The position numbers and the translations under genes were made by a program. Under the pieces are notes generated by a model. That model was given only the letters and a program-made list of their open reading frames with translations. It made no database searches and was not told the origin of the DNA. From Rugamonas sp. (lineage in GTDB: Bacteria > Pseudomonadota > Gammaproteobacteria > Burkholderiales > Burkholderiaceae_D): DNA of 64,000 nucleotides. Where the stretch lies: contig NZ_JANXMI010000134.1 in the NCBI RefSeq assembly GCF_025354735.1, positions 62,001-126,000 of the forward strand, read 5' to 3'. Positions 52,021 to 63,816 of this stretch are shown here, in pieces. How positions within the stretch are numbered: position 1 is the stretch's first letter; each line of letters begins with the position of its first letter.

Positions 52021-52192
52021 GCGCACGGATACAGTTAGAACGAACGTAGGCGTAGGGACTTTCGAAAGACGAAGACCTCGAAAAACCGCACCGCAATATC
52101 TTCTTTGCAACTATAGTTGCCTATTTTGCGTAGATTATTGGTCGTAAAGTGGAGGTGTTTTTGCGCGTAAGACACTATAAATGAGTCAGCCC

Positions 52193-52288
52193 GTAAAAGC
52201 GCTTCGCATCAGCAGTGCCGTGGGTTATGGCGTACTAATACCCCCTCCGCGAAGCGCTTGCGGGAGAGGCCGCGAAGCGCTTTTGTTC
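52193..52288 (-). repeat. Right-end TnsB-site-like repeat cluster (52271-52288, 52247-52264, 52193-52210)
   Basis: cgcgaagcgcttttgttc, ccgcgaagcgcttgcggg and gtaaaagcgcttcgcatc share the aagcgcttcg/cgaagcgctt core with the left end. Confidence 0.7.
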
Positions 52289-52322
52289 GCATACTGCACT
52301 TGTCAAAGTCTCGATTGCGGAC

Positions 52323-54152
52323 CTACTCGACCGTGACCGATTTCGCCAGATTGCGCGGCTTGTCCACATCGGTGCCGCGTGCCAGCGCCGAGTGGTAGGC
52401 CAGCAATTGCAGCGACACCACGTGCAAGATCGGCGACAGCAGGCCGTAGTGTTCCGGCAGCCGGATCACGTGCACGCCTTCGCCCGAGGTGATGCGCGAA
52501 TCGACGTCGGCGAACACGTATAGCTGGCCGCCGCGCGCGCGCACTTCCTGCATATTCGATTTCAACTTTTCGATCAGCGCGTCGTTGGGCGCGATGGTGA
52601 CGACCGGCATTTCCTCGGTGACCAGCGCCAGCGGACCGTGCTTGAGCTCGCCCGCCGGATAGGCTTCGGCGTGGATGTAGGAAATCTCCTTGAGCTTCAG
52701 CGCGCCTTCCAGCGCGATCGGGTAGTGCATGCCACGGCCGAGGAAGAGGGCGTTTTCCTTGCGCGCGAAATCGTCGGCCCAGGCCATGATTTGCGGCTCC
52801 AGCGCCAGCACCGCGGAGATGGCGACCGGCAAGTGGCGCATCGCCTTGAGCTGGGCCGCTTCTTCCTCGTCGCTGAGGCGGCCGTTGATTTGCGCCAGCG
52901 TCAAGGTCAGCAGGAACAGCGCGGCCAGCTGCGTGGTGAAGGCCTTGGTCGAGGCGACGCCGACTTCGACGCCGGCGCGCGTGATGTAGGCCAGCTTGCA
53001 TTCGCGCACCATGGCGCTGGTGGCGACGTTGCAAATGGTCAGCGTGTGTTCCATGCCGAGGCCGCGCGCGTGCTTGAGCGCGGCCAGCGTGTCGGCCGTT
53101 TCGCCGCTTTGCGTTATGGTCACGACCAGCGTGTTCGGGTGCGGCACGCTGTCGCGGTAGCGGTATTCGCTGGCGATCTCGACGTTGACGGCGATTTTGG
53201 CCACCGATTCGATCCAGTATTTGGCCGTCAGGCCGGCGTAGTAGCTGGTGCCGCAGGCCAGGATCAGCACACGGTCGATCTGCTTGAAGACGGCGTAGGC
53301 GCCGTCGCCGAACAGCTCGGGCATGATGCCGGTGACGCCTTCGAGCGTGTCGCCGATGACGCGCGGTTGTTCGAAGATTTCCTTTTGCATGTAGTGGCGA
53401 TACGGGCCCAGCTCGGCGGCGCCGGTGTGGGCGTGCACGGTTTTGACTTCGCGCTGCGCGGCTTTGCCGTGGACGTCGACGATCCAGGTGCGGCCCAGTT
53501 GCAGGTCGACCACGTCGCCTTCTTCCAGGTAAATGATCTGGTCGGTGGTCCCGGCCAGGGCCATGGCGTCGGAGGCGACGAAATTCTCGCCCTGGCCGAT
53601 GCCGACGATGAGCGGCGAGCCCTGGCGCGCGGCGACGACGCGGTGCGGTTCTTCCCGGCAAAACACGGCGATGGCGTAAGCGCCCTGCAGGCGCTTGACG
53701 GCCTGCTGGACGGTCTCGAACAGGTCGCCGTTGTACATGTGGTCGACCAGGTGGGCGATCACTTCGGTGTCGGTCTGGCTCTGGAACACATAGCCGAGGG
53801 CGCTCAGTTCGGCGCGCAGGTCGTCGTGGTTTTCGATGATGCCGTTGTGGACCAGGGCGATGCGGGCCAGGTCGGCGCTGGGCGAAAAGTGCGGGTGGGC
53901 ATTGTGCGACAGCGGCGCGCCGTGCGTGGCCCAGCGCGTGTGGGCGATGCCGGTGAATCCTTGCATGCCGGCCTCGTCGATCTGCTGCTCCAGGTCGGCC
54001 ACGCGCGAGGTGCTGCGCGAGCGCCGCAATTGTCCATCGACGTGCAGCGCCACGCCGCACGAGTCATAGCCGCGATATTCCAGCCGTTTCAGGCCTTCCA
54101 GCAGGATGGGGGTGATATTGCGTTGCGCTACCGCGCCGACGATGCCGCACAT
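52323..54152 (-). CDS. glmS: Glutamine-fructose-6-phosphate aminotransferase GlmS
   Basis: [15 protein letters not shown] domains; C-terminus NLAKSVTVE. Confidence 0.98.
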   Translation of the reverse strand: MCGIVGAVAQRNITPILLEGLKRLEYRGYDSCGVALHVDGQLRRSRSTSRVADLEQQIDEAGMQGFTGIAHTRWATHGAPLSHNAHPHFSPSADLARIALVHNGIIENHDDLRAELSALGYVFQSQTDTEVIAHLVDHMYNGDLFETVQQAVKRLQGAYAIAVFCREEPHRVVAARQGSPLIVGIGQGENFVASDAMALAGTTDQIIYLEEGDVVDLQLGRTWIVDVHGKAAQREVKTVHAHTGAAELGPYRHYMQKEIFEQPRVIGDTLEGVTGIMPELFGDGAYAVFKQIDRVLILACGTSYYAGLTAKYWIESVAKIAVNVEIASEYRYRDSVPHPNTLVVTITQSGETADTLAALKHARGLGMEHTLTICNVATSAMVRECKLAYITRAGVEVGVASTKAFTTQLAALFLLTLTLAQINGRLSDEEEAAQLKAMRHLPVAISAVLALEPQIMAWADDFARKENALFLGRGMHYPIALEGALKLKEISYIHAEAYPAGELKHGPLALVTEEMPVVTIAPNDALIEKLKSNMQEVRARGGQLYVFADVDSRITSGEGVHVIRLPEHYGLLSPILHVVSLQLLAYHSALARGTDVDKPRNLAKSVTVE

Positions 54153-54321
54153 AAAGGCCTCTTGGATGAGTTAAGTGATGAACGATTAAGCAGTTCAGGC
54201 ATCGTAGTGCAGAGGTGATGAAATAAGCTGTCTTATTGAGCCTATTTTTGAAATTAAATTTCACCTCATCGTAGACATGAAATATTATTTCATTTATTCA
54301 TATTTTATTTCCTATTTCATC

Positions 54322-54795
54322 ATGACCGATACCGCGATAGCCTTGGACGACATCGATCGTCGCATCCTGAACGCCCTGCAAATTGACGCGTCACAAACCA
54401 ATAGTGAGCTGGCGCAAGCGGTGCACGTGTCGGCGCCGACTTGTTTGCGGCGGGTCAAACATTTGACGGCGGCGGGCGTCATCACGCGCCAGGTGGCGAT
54501 TGTGGCGCCTGAGAAAGTCGGCGCGCGGCTGACGGCCATCGTCGAGATCACGCTCGACGTGCAGGCGGCCGAGCGCATGGATGAGTTCGAGCAATACATA
54601 GGCGCCGACGATGCCGTGTTGCAGTGTTATCGCGTGTCGCCGGGGCCGGATTTCGTGCTGATTATCCAGGTGGCCGATATGCCGGCTTATCATGCGCTGG
54701 CCCATCGTTTATTCGCCGCGCAGACCAATGTGCGCAATGTGAAGACGTATTTTTCCACGTTCCGCAGCAAATTCGAGACCAAAATCGCGCTGTGA
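54322..54795 (+). CDS. Lrp/AsnC-family regulator
   Basis: LDDIDRRILNALQIDASQTNSELAQAVHVSAPTCLRRVKHL; start trimmed to MTDTAIALD. Confidence 0.9.
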   Translation: MTDTAIALDDIDRRILNALQIDASQTNSELAQAVHVSAPTCLRRVKHLTAAGVITRQVAIVAPEKVGARLTAIVEITLDVQAAERMDEFEQYIGADDAVLQCYRVSPGPDFVLIIQVADMPAYHALAHRLFAAQTNVRNVKTYFSTFRSKFETKIAL

Positions 54796-54822
54796 CGACT
54801 TATCCCATCGTTGTTCAGCCGC

Positions 54823-55248
54823 TTATGCACAGCGTTATGCACAAGTGGTGCGTCGGTGGCATGAGGGCGCGCAAGTTGTCCCGCGATACCCACCGGTTTT
54901 CCCAGCGCTTTCAGCCCACTTAATCACAGAGTTATCCACACAAATAAGTTATCCATGCTTATCCTGGCTATTTTCCACAGGCTTATGCACACGATATGCA
55001 AGATATCGTGCCCATGAGCCCGCTAGCCCGCCGACGCTCAATTTCCAGCTCTGAAATCTATCCCGTCGCGACTTATCCCGCACTTTTCCAGCGCTTATAC
55101 CGCTGTTTCCCCTGGCTTCCCAGCCTACTTTTCCACAACATTATCCACAGTACGAATCGCCGGATTTTGCGGCGGGAAAAGTTGTCGTAAAAAAAGCCGG
55201 GAAAGTTATCCCGGCTTGCGCACAGACTTCTCAACAGCGTTATCCACA
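54823..55248 (+). promoter_or_regulatory. DnaA-box cluster: six perfect TTATNCACA sites, all on + strand
   Basis: ttatgcaca at 54823, 54835, 54983; ttatccaca at 54932, 55141, 55240; near matches ttttccaca at 54971 and 55129. Confidence 0.7.
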
Positions 55249-55262
55249 AGGGATGGCCACGC

Positions 55263-56627
55263 CTACTGTTTGATTTTGACCGGGCGGGTCCAGCCGTCCA
55301 CCGTCACCTGGCGCGCGCGCGACAGCGTCAGCTTGCCGGCCGGCGCATCTTTCGACAGCGTGGTGCCGGCGCCGATGGTGGCGCCGCGGCCCACGGTCAC
55401 CGGCGCGATCAGCTGGGTGTCGCTGCCGATGAAGGCCTCGTCCTCGATCACGGTGCGCGATTTGTTGACGCCGTCGTAATTGCAGGTGATGGTGCCGGCG
55501 CCGATGTTGACGCGCGAGCCGATGGTGGCGTCGCCGATGTAGCTCAGGTGGTTGGCCTTGCTGTGGGCGGCGATCTGGCTGTTCTTGACTTCGACGAAGT
55601 TGCCGACGTGGACGTCCTCGGCCAGCTCGGTGCCCGGCCGCAGCCGCGCATACGGTCCGATGACCGAGGCCGCGCCGACGACGGCCTGTTCGATGTGGCA
55701 GAAGGGCTTGATGACGGCCCCGGCCGCGATGCGCGCGTTGACGATCACGCTGTGCGCGCCGATGCTGACGCCGTCCGCCAGCTCGACCTTGCCTTCAAAC
55801 ACGCAGCCGACGTCGATGCTGACGTCGCGTCCGCAAACGAGTTCGCCGCGCACGTCGATGCGGGCTGGATCGGCCAGCGTGACGCCGCGTTCCAGCAGCG
55901 CCAGCGCGATATTGCCTTGATGGATGCGCTCGAGCTGGGCCAGCTGCACCTTGCTGTTGACGCCGGCCACTTCCCACTGCGCGTCCGGCTGGGCCGAGAC
56001 GACGCGCACGCCGTCGCCGACGGCTTTGGCGACGATATCGGTCAGGTAATACTCGCCCTGGGCATTGTTGTTCGACAAACTCGCCAGCCAGCGCTTCAAC
56101 TGCGCGGTGGGTGCGACCATGATGCCGCTATTGATTTCCTGAATCGCCCGTTGCGCCTCGCTGCCATCTTTTTCTTCGACGATCGCAACGATTTCGCCGT
56201 TTTCACGGATGATGCGGCCCAGGCCGAAGGGATCGTCCTGCACCACGGTCAGAATGCCGAGCTGATCGTCGCCGGCCGCGTCGACCAGGCGACGCAGTGT
56301 CGCGGCCGTCGTCAGCGGCACGTCGCCGTACAGTATCAAGGTCGGCACGTTGTCGTCGAGTTCCGGCAAAGCCTGCATGACGGCGTGGCCGGTGCCCAGC
56401 TGCGGTTCCTGCAGCGCGGTGGCGACCACTTCGCCCCGTTTGGCGAGCAGATCCAACACGGCTGCGCCGCCATGACCGTAAATCACGCATAATCGCCCCG
56501 GAGACAGGCTGCGCGCGGTATCGATAACATGCGACAGCAGCGGCTTGCCAGCCAATGGATGCAACACTTTCGGCAGCGCGGACTGCATGCGCTTGCCCAT
56601 GCCAGCGGCGAGGATGACTACATTCAT
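55263..56627 (-). CDS. glmU: Bifunctional UDP-GlcNAc pyrophosphorylase/GlcN-1-P acetyltransferase GlmU
   Basis: [31 protein letters not shown]; hexapeptide-repeat C-terminus. Confidence 0.97.
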   Translation of the reverse strand: MNVVILAAGMGKRMQSALPKVLHPLAGKPLLSHVIDTARSLSPGRLCVIYGHGGAAVLDLLAKRGEVVATALQEPQLGTGHAVMQALPELDDNVPTLILYGDVPLTTAATLRRLVDAAGDDQLGILTVVQDDPFGLGRIIRENGEIVAIVEEKDGSEAQRAIQEINSGIMVAPTAQLKRWLASLSNNNAQGEYYLTDIVAKAVGDGVRVVSAQPDAQWEVAGVNSKVQLAQLERIHQGNIALALLERGVTLADPARIDVRGELVCGRDVSIDVGCVFEGKVELADGVSIGAHSVIVNARIAAGAVIKPFCHIEQAVVGAASVIGPYARLRPGTELAEDVHVGNFVEVKNSQIAAHSKANHLSYIGDATIGSRVNIGAGTITCNYDGVNKSRTVIEDEAFIGSDTQLIAPVTVGRGATIGAGTTLSKDAPAGKLTLSRARQVTVDGWTRPVKIKQ

Positions 56628-56656
56628 AAGCGATCGATTAAGGTTAAGTTCATAAT

Positions 56657-57544
56657 ATGAAAAAGTTTAACATGCAGCCAGGCGGCGCTCGTCCCTTTGC
56701 TCGTTATTTGCTGCTGGCCGCCATGTTGCTGCTGGCCGCCTGCAGTTCCCTGCGCCTGGCCTACAACCATAGCGATACTTTGCTGTACTGGTGGGTCGAC
56801 GCCTACGTCGATCTTGATTCGGATCAAAAGTCATGGGTCAAGAAGGATATCGATGACTTGATCCTGTGGCATCGCAAGACGCAGCTGCGCGATTACGTGC
56901 AGATCTTGCAGACCGCGCAAAAACAGTTGCAAGGCAATCCTACCCAGGCCGAGTTACAGGCCGATTACGACGACATCAAGAAACGCTCGCAGACGCTGTT
57001 GCTGAAGGCGCTGCCGCAACTGGCCGACCTGGCGCAGTCGCTGAAGCCGGAGCAGATCGAACAGATGCAAAAGAAATTCGCGTCCAACAATGACGAATTC
57101 CGCAAAAAGAATATGAAGGGCGACCGCGAGCGGCAGCAAAAGTACCGCTATCAAAAGTCGATGGAGCAATTCGAGCTGTGGTTCGGCAATTTCAGCGATG
57201 AGCAGGAAGCCGTGATCCGCAAGGCATCCGACGCCCGGCCGCTGGACAATGGCATCTGGCTGGCGGAACGGATGCAGCGGCAAAAAGAGGTGCTCGATCT
57301 GGTGCAGAATGTGCAACGGGAAAAACTGTCCAAGGAGGCGACCATGGCCCAGATCCAGAGTCTGATCCGGACCAGCTTCCAGCGCATCGAACATTCCGAC
57401 CATCAAGCTTTCACGGATGCCTACAACGACGGCACGCTGCAACTGATATTGACGGTGATTAAGATCGCGACGCCGGAACAGAAAGCCCACGCGCAACAGC
57501 GCATGCAGGGCTGGATCGACGACTTCAAAAGTCTGGCGGCCTAG
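56657..57544 (+). CDS. DUF6279-like lipoprotein
   Basis: Lipobox [33 protein letters not shown]. Confidence 0.8.
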   Translation: MKKFNMQPGGARPFARYLLLAAMLLLAACSSLRLAYNHSDTLLYWWVDAYVDLDSDQKSWVKKDIDDLILWHRKTQLRDYVQILQTAQKQLQGNPTQAELQADYDDIKKRSQTLLLKALPQLADLAQSLKPEQIEQMQKKFASNNDEFRKKNMKGDRERQQKYRYQKSMEQFELWFGNFSDEQEAVIRKASDARPLDNGIWLAERMQRQKEVLDLVQNVQREKLSKEATMAQIQSLIRTSFQRIEHSDHQAFTDAYNDGTLQLILTVIKIATPEQKAHAQQRMQGWIDDFKSLAA

Positions 57545-57617
57545 CGCGGCCGACCAGCGCCAGCAAGCGTCTATGGTATAGTGAGTCCTGTTGAATCAAT
57601 GACTTAGCTACTAACCC

Positions 57618-58283
57618 ATGCCAAAGAAGCCCGCCAGCAAAGCCGCCAAACCCGCCAAAGTCCCGGTCCACGGACCGCAACACAGCAATCAGGTGCGCAT
57701 CATCGCCGGCGCCTGGAAGCGCACGCCGCTGCCGGTGCTGGCGGCCTCGGGGCTGCGGCCGACGCCGGACCGCGTGCGCGAAACGGTGTTTAACTGGATT
57801 AATCACCTGCGCGACGGCAACTGGACGGGCGCCCAGGTGCTCGACCTGTTCGCCGGCAGCGGCGCGCTCGGCTTCGAGGCCGCCAGCCGCGGCGCGCAGT
57901 CGGTGACGATGGTCGACAGCCACACGCCGGTGGTGCGGCAGCTGGAAATGGTCAAGGACAAGTTGAAGGCCGAGAATGTGCAAGTCATGCGCGGCGACGC
58001 GCTGGCCGTGGCGCAGGCGGCGGCCGCGCGCGGACAGCGCTATGATGTGATTTTCCTCGATCCGCCGTATCAGCAAGAGTTTCTGGAACGCGCGCTGCCG
58101 CTGTGCAAGCCGCTGTTGAAAGAGGGCGGCCTGATTTACGCCGAGTCCGGCGCGCCGCTGACCTTCGACGAACACAGCGAGGAAGCCGTGCCGGACTGGC
58201 TGGCGCCGTGGGACGTGATCCGCGCCGACAAGGCCGGCATGGTTTATTTCCATATACTAAGATACAAACAAACCGCCGTCTGA
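57618..58283 (+). CDS. rsmD: 16S rRNA (guanine966-N2)-methyltransferase RsmD
   Basis: VRIIAGAWKRTPLPV...RPTPDRVRETVFNW...DLFAGSGALGFEAASRG; DPPY. Confidence 0.95.
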   Translation: MPKKPASKAAKPAKVPVHGPQHSNQVRIIAGAWKRTPLPVLAASGLRPTPDRVRETVFNWINHLRDGNWTGAQVLDLFAGSGALGFEAASRGAQSVTMVDSHTPVVRQLEMVKDKLKAENVQVMRGDALAVAQAAAARGQRYDVIFLDPPYQQEFLERALPLCKPLLKEGGLIYAESGAPLTFDEHSEEAVPDWLAPWDVIRADKAGMVYFHILRYKQTAV

Positions 58284-58342
58284 GTCCGCCGGGGCCGGGC
58301 GGCCCGCCCCAAATGGAGGCAATGCCCGAATTTCAGGCATAA

Positions 58343-59149
<807 letters not shown>

Positions 59150-59325
59150 TCGCCATGTCCGGCTACGCCCAGGGCGGGCCCGATTGTCTCCAAAATAGTA
59201 TGACCGTGCTGGATTTTTTGACACGCACGCGTTTCCGCACACGCCACAATGGTATATTTCACCAGCGCCAACATCACGGGCGGGATGCGGGCAGCCCTAT
59301 CTATAAACCTGGAGACGGAATAACC

Positions 59326-59922
59326 ATGAATCGCAGAAATATCCTCACTACCCTGCTGGCCACCGCCGTGCTGGCATCTAGCTTCAACCTGCCCGCCTTC
59401 GCCGCCACCGAAGTGGCCGGCATCAAGTTCGACGACAGCGCCACCGTCGGCGGCAAGGAATTGAAGTTGAACGGCGCCGGCCTGCGCACCAAGTTCGTGT
59501 TCAAGGTCTACGCCATGGGCTTGTATTTGCAGGAAAAGCGGACCACGACGGCCGACATCCTCGCGTCGCAGGGACCGCGCCGCGTCAACCTGGTGATGAT
59601 GCGCAGCCTGACGTCGGAGGAATTCGGCGACGCCTTCATGGCCGGCCTGAACGGCAATAGCGACCAGTCCGAGCGCACCCGGGTCTTGCCGCAGACCATG
59701 AAGTTCGGTGAAATGTTCGCCCAGATCCCGGGCCTGAAAAAAGGCGATGTGCTGACGGTGGACTGGTTGCCGAACGAGGGCACGCTGTGCCTGCTGAACG
59801 GCAAGAAAATCGGCGAAGCGGTGCCGGATGTGGCCTTCTATAACGCCATACTGCGGATTTGGATCGGCGACAAGCCGGTCGACAGTACGCTCAAGCCCGC
59901 GCTGCTGGGTGCGGCGAAGTAA
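59326..59922 (+). CDS. Chalcone isomerase-like exported protein
   Basis: Signal peptide; TKFVFKVYAMGLYLQEK...PRRVNLVMMRSLTSEEF. Start trimmed to MNRRNILT. Confidence 0.82.
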   Translation: MNRRNILTTLLATAVLASSFNLPAFAATEVAGIKFDDSATVGGKELKLNGAGLRTKFVFKVYAMGLYLQEKRTTTADILASQGPRRVNLVMMRSLTSEEFGDAFMAGLNGNSDQSERTRVLPQTMKFGEMFAQIPGLKKGDVLTVDWLPNEGTLCLLNGKKIGEAVPDVAFYNAILRIWIGDKPVDSTLKPALLGAAK

Positions 59923-59987
59923 TCGTTGAGCCGGCGCGCCCTAGCAGGCGCGCTTATTGCATGCAGATGACGCAGGCGGGCTGGTGA

Positions 59988-60296
59988 TCAGGCGTGGGCG
60001 GCCAGGGCGCGCAGTTCGGCGGCATGGCTGGGGGCGCCGTCCATGGCGTTGAGCATGCGGCTGAGCATCAACGCGTCGCGCATCTGGCGGCGGTGCAAAC
60101 GCTGTTCCTTGCTCAGTTTGGGTTTCAGCAGCAAGACCAGGGCGCGCGCCAGGCCCACCAGCAGCGGACGAAACAAACGCAGCAGGGCGGCGGCCAGCGC
60201 CAGGCCGAGAGCGATCTCGACCATCGAGTACAGGGAAATGTTCAACGTTGCGGCGTGAACGGCGGAGATGAAGGTAGACATGATGTTCCGGTGCAT
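59988..60296 (-). CDS. Small membrane-associated hypothetical protein
   Basis: 102 aa with one hydrophobic segment, then KPKLSKEQRLHRRQMRDALMLSRMLNAM. Confidence 0.5.
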   Translation of the reverse strand: MHRNIMSTFISAVHAATLNISLYSMVEIALGLALAAALLRLFRPLLVGLARALVLLLKPKLSKEQRLHRRQMRDALMLSRMLNAMDGAPSHAAELRALAAHA

Positions 60297-60451
60297 TTAG
60301 AATCAGGCGTTACTATAGTGCAGCGCAGCATAAGCATCCAATTTCAATTCCCGATAACAATTATACGATCGGTGAATGTGATACCGCCGCTATTCCGGAT
60401 TTTCGAATATCCTTGTGACATTGTTGTCAATCATTACCTACCTGAGTCGCC

Positions 60452-61420
60452 ATGAGCTTTTTGACGCTGGACTTGAATTTGTTGCGCGTCTTCGACGCCG
60501 TGATGACGGAACAAAACCTGACCCGCGCCGCCGGCCACCTGGCGATGACGCAGCCGGCCGTGTCCAACGCCATCAAGCGGCTGCGCGAAAGCCTGGGCGA
60601 CGAATTGCTGATCCGCACCGCCTACGGCGTCAAGCCGACCCCGCGCGCCGAAGCGCTGTGGCCGTCGGTGCGCAGCGCGCTGGCCAGCCTGGAAGCGGCC
60701 GTCGCGCCGGAAACCTTCGACGTGTCCAAGGCCCACGCCACCTTCCGCATGGCCATGGCCGACGCCACCGCCGCCTTCTGGCTGCCGTCGCTGATGCGCT
60801 CGATCGAACGCGAGGCGCCCGGCGTCAACGTGCGCATGGTACCGCTAACAACGCGCGAACCCAGGCCGATGCTGTTGCGCGGCGACATAGACCTCGCCGT
60901 CGGCTTCTTCCCCGGCGTCGCGGCCCAGCTGTCGTATGAAACCGGTTCGCCGATCCGCCACGAGCGGCTCTATTCCGGCCACTATGTGTGCGTGATGCGG
61001 CGCGACCACCCGCTGGCCAAGGTGCCGCTGACGCTGGAAAACTATTGCGCCGCCAACCATTTGCTGGTGAGTTTTTCCGGCCGCGCCCACGGCTTGGTCG
61101 ACGAGGCGCTGGCGCAAATCCAGCGCGAACGGCGCATCTTGCTGACGGTGAATCAATTCTTCACGGCGGGGCGCGTGGTGGCGAACTCGGACTTGATTAC
61201 GGTGCTGCCGCGCCATCTGATCGCCTCGACCGGCATGACCGATGCGCTCATTTCCAAGGAATTGCCGTTCGTATTGCCGGCCGTCCATCTGGACATGCTG
61301 TGGCACGAGCGCGATGCCCGCAGTCCGGCGCACAAATGGCTGCGCCTGCATCTGGAAGGCATGAACGCCGCCACCAAGCTGACCGCGCCCGGCACGGCGC
61401 CGCGCATCGATATCGATTAA
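60452..61420 (+). CDS. LysR-family regulator
   Basis: LDLNLLRVFDAVMTEQNLTRAAGHLAMTQPAVSNAIKRLRESLGD. Confidence 0.95.
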   Translation: MSFLTLDLNLLRVFDAVMTEQNLTRAAGHLAMTQPAVSNAIKRLRESLGDELLIRTAYGVKPTPRAEALWPSVRSALASLEAAVAPETFDVSKAHATFRMAMADATAAFWLPSLMRSIEREAPGVNVRMVPLTTREPRPMLLRGDIDLAVGFFPGVAAQLSYETGSPIRHERLYSGHYVCVMRRDHPLAKVPLTLENYCAANHLLVSFSGRAHGLVDEALAQIQRERRILLTVNQFFTAGRVVANSDLITVLPRHLIASTGMTDALISKELPFVLPAVHLDMLWHERDARSPAHKWLRLHLEGMNAATKLTAPGTAPRIDID

Positions 61421-61426
61421 AACAAT

Positions 61427-63037
61427 TTACGCCCCGCTGGAGCGGTAGCCGATGCGGAAACCGCCCCAGTGCCGGCCGTCGACATAAATCGGCGCCGACA
61501 GATCGTGCATGACCTCGCCCGTATCGCGCTTATAGGTCTGCAACAGGAAGGCTTTCGTATTCGAGCCGCAACGCTTGCCGGTGCGGTCGCTGAAGATGCG
61601 CTTGGTGCGATTGTTGACGATGTCGACGGCATAATCGCCCGTCAGCGGCTGGGTAAACTTCTTGTTATGCGTGGGGAAATAACCATTGTTATCCACAGCG
61701 CCGGCATAAGCGAGCTGCGGCATACGCAGCAATAAACTCTCTTGCACATCGGGCAGCACGCGGTCGGTGAAGGCGTCGAAGGCCGTCGTATGCTTGGGCG
61801 GATCGGTGTTCGGGATCGCCGTGTAGCGGCGCTCGAACAGCGCCTCGCGGGAAATCTTGCCGGAAGCCACGGCGGCGGCGAAGATCCGGCCCACTTCCCG
61901 GGCGGCGTCCTGGGCCGCGATGCGGATCGCGTCGTGGGCGGTCTCGATGTTGGCGTCGCCGAGCGCGCCGGCGATCATTTCGGCCCGTTCCGCCAGCGCC
62001 ATCGCCGAGCCGGCCGCGCGCGGCAATTCGGCCCCGGTCGACATCAGGCTGTCGCGGATCTGTTCGATGGCGGCGGCGATGCGCTGCGTCGTCGCGACCT
62101 GCTCGCGCGAGGCCCGCGCGATCTGGGCGATTTCATTTTCGGACACGCCGGACGAGCGCTCGATATTGCCCAGCAGCCCGTGCACGGACGCCACATTGCC
62201 GGCCGCCGCGCTGACGCCGCTGGCCAGCGAGGCCATGCCGGCCGAGGCTTTTTCCGCTTCCTCGTTGATGATGCGCACCATCTGGCTGATTTCATCGGCC
62301 GCCTCGCGGGTGCGGAAGGCCAGCTGGCGCACTTCGCCGGCGACCACGGCGAAGCCGCGCCCATGTTCGCCGGCCCGCGCCGCCTCGATGGCGGCGTTCA
62401 ACGCCAGCAAATTGGTGCGCGCCGAGATTTCCGCGATGGCGACGGTAAAGCCATGGATGCGGCGCGATTTTTCTTGCAGGCTGACCATCACCGACGCCGC
62501 CGACTGTGCCGCGCTGCGCACGGCGTTAATGCGCTGCAAGCCTTCGTCGGCCTGCTCGCGCCCGCTCACGGTTTCGCTGCGCACCTGGGCCGCGACCTGG
62601 GCCGCCCTTTCGGCGTTGGCCGCGATGCGCTCGGTGGTGCTGGCGTTGGTGTCGGAGCTGGCGACGATGTCGCTGGCGGTCTGGACATCCTGTTCGATTT
62701 TCTTTTTGACGGAGTCGACAAAATAAGAGGTTTCGGCCGCGCCTATCATGATGGCGTCGATTTCCTCGCCGACCGTGTGGGCGAAATCGCGCACGCCGCC
62801 GTCTTCCCGGCCGCCCGGCCCCGCCAGGCCCAGCTGCGATATCAGCTGTGATACCAGCGCCGCCGCCAGCGCCGCGGCCGTCGCGGTCAGCCACACGCTG
62901 GCGCCAGCCTGCTGCGTCAGCCATGCCGCGCCGACGCCGACCACTGTCGCGCCCGCGATCGAGGCGATGCGCGTGGTCCGCCCCAGCGAACCGACAGGCG
63001 TGGCGCGGCGCGCCGTCCTCTGCTGCAATTGTGTCAT
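61427..63037 (-). CDS. Methyl-accepting chemotaxis protein
   Basis: Signalling core [41 protein letters not shown]. Confidence 0.93.
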   Translation of the reverse strand: MTQLQQRTARRATPVGSLGRTTRIASIAGATVVGVGAAWLTQQAGASVWLTATAAALAAALVSQLISQLGLAGPGGREDGGVRDFAHTVGEEIDAIMIGAAETSYFVDSVKKKIEQDVQTASDIVASSDTNASTTERIAANAERAAQVAAQVRSETVSGREQADEGLQRINAVRSAAQSAASVMVSLQEKSRRIHGFTVAIAEISARTNLLALNAAIEAARAGEHGRGFAVVAGEVRQLAFRTREAADEISQMVRIINEEAEKASAGMASLASGVSAAAGNVASVHGLLGNIERSSGVSENEIAQIARASREQVATTQRIAAAIEQIRDSLMSTGAELPRAAGSAMALAERAEMIAGALGDANIETAHDAIRIAAQDAAREVGRIFAAAVASGKISREALFERRYTAIPNTDPPKHTTAFDAFTDRVLPDVQESLLLRMPQLAYAGAVDNNGYFPTHNKKFTQPLTGDYAVDIVNNRTKRIFSDRTGKRCGSNTKAFLLQTYKRDTGEVMHDLSAPIYVDGRHWGGFRIGYRSSGA

Positions 63038-63149
63038 TTGTCCCCCATCGAGCGTGGCCGGATCTGCGTCCGGTCATGATGCTGTTCAAGCTGGTTCCAA
63101 CGTATAACAATTTCCCGAGCGCCGCTATCGCTTTCTGAAAAGCAATCGA

Positions 63150-63605
63150 TTATTTGATCGGCAGGCGCGTCGTGTTCTTAACTTCTTCCATCACCGCGTA
63201 AGTGTGGGTTTCCCTCACCCCTTTTTGCAACAGCGTCTTGCCCAGGAATTCGCGGTAGGCGGCCATGTCCTTGACGCGCGCCTTGACCAGGTAATCGAAA
63301 CCGCCAGCGACCATGTGACATTCCAGTACCTCCGGTATCACTTGTACGCTATGCTTGAAGGCATCGAACACTTCCGGCGTGGTGCGGTCGAGCACGACTT
63401 CGATGAAGACCAGCAGCGACACGTCGAGCAGCTGCGGATTGAGCTGGGCCGTATAACCCATGATGTAGCCGGACTCGTGCAATTTGCGCACCCGTTCCAG
63501 GCAGGCGGCGGGCGACAGGTTGACGCGCGCGGCCAGCTCGACGTTGCTGATGCGGCCGTCACTTTGCAATTCCATCAGGATTTTTTTACTGATCTTGTCC
63601 AGCAT
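63150..63605 (-). CDS. Lrp/AsnC-family regulator, divergent to putA
   Basis: MLDKISKKILMELQSDGRISNVELAARVNLSPAACLERVRKL. Confidence 0.92.
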   Translation of the reverse strand: MLDKISKKILMELQSDGRISNVELAARVNLSPAACLERVRKLHESGYIMGYTAQLNPQLLDVSLLVFIEVVLDRTTPEVFDAFKHSVQVIPEVLECHMVAGGFDYLVKARVKDMAAYREFLGKTLLQKGVRETHTYAVMEEVKNTTRLPIK

Positions 63606-63816
63606 GTCTCGCCTCTCAATTTTATTTGGTTAAATTGTCTCACCAAAAACTATCTATGGCTAGTCCTCAGTAATACCAGAATTAATCCAGAAGAATACGC
63701 TTTACAATCGAATCATCAGCAGTCGACAAACTTCACATTCGCCAGCCACTGGCCGGGAATGTGATTTGTCGCGTGCTTACTCCTTTATTTTCTCCTTTTT
63801 CCTAAGAGTTCCCCCT

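Larger units (their letters stand above)
2242..52298. mobile_element. Tn7-like transposon inserted at attTn7 downstream of glmS (~50 kb)
   Basis: tnsA/B/C/D + tniQ genes at the glmS end; inward-facing inverted ends TGCGGTAAGAGAACAAAAGCGCTTCGCG (2242) and TGCAGTATGCGAACAAAAGCGCTTCGCG (minus strand from 52298); CTTG flanks at 2238-2241 and 52299-52302; right tip 24 bp from the glmS stop. Confidence 0.85.

Noticed and set aside
2242-52298. CRISPR array or Cas genes, as in CRISPR-associated transposons
   Set aside because: Two TniQ proteins prompted a search by eye; no regularly spaced repeats and no Cas-like ORFs seen.
52303-54218. Long ORFs antisense or out-of-frame to glmS (52303..54060 -, 52638..54218 +)
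   Set aside because: Arg/Pro- or His/Val-rich low-complexity translations typical of GC-rich antisense frames; glmS is certain here.
55548-56492. 314-aa + strand ORF opposite glmU and similar ORFs opposite the MCP gene (61742..62851, 61857..62726)
   Set aside because: Shadow frames of well-supported core genes.
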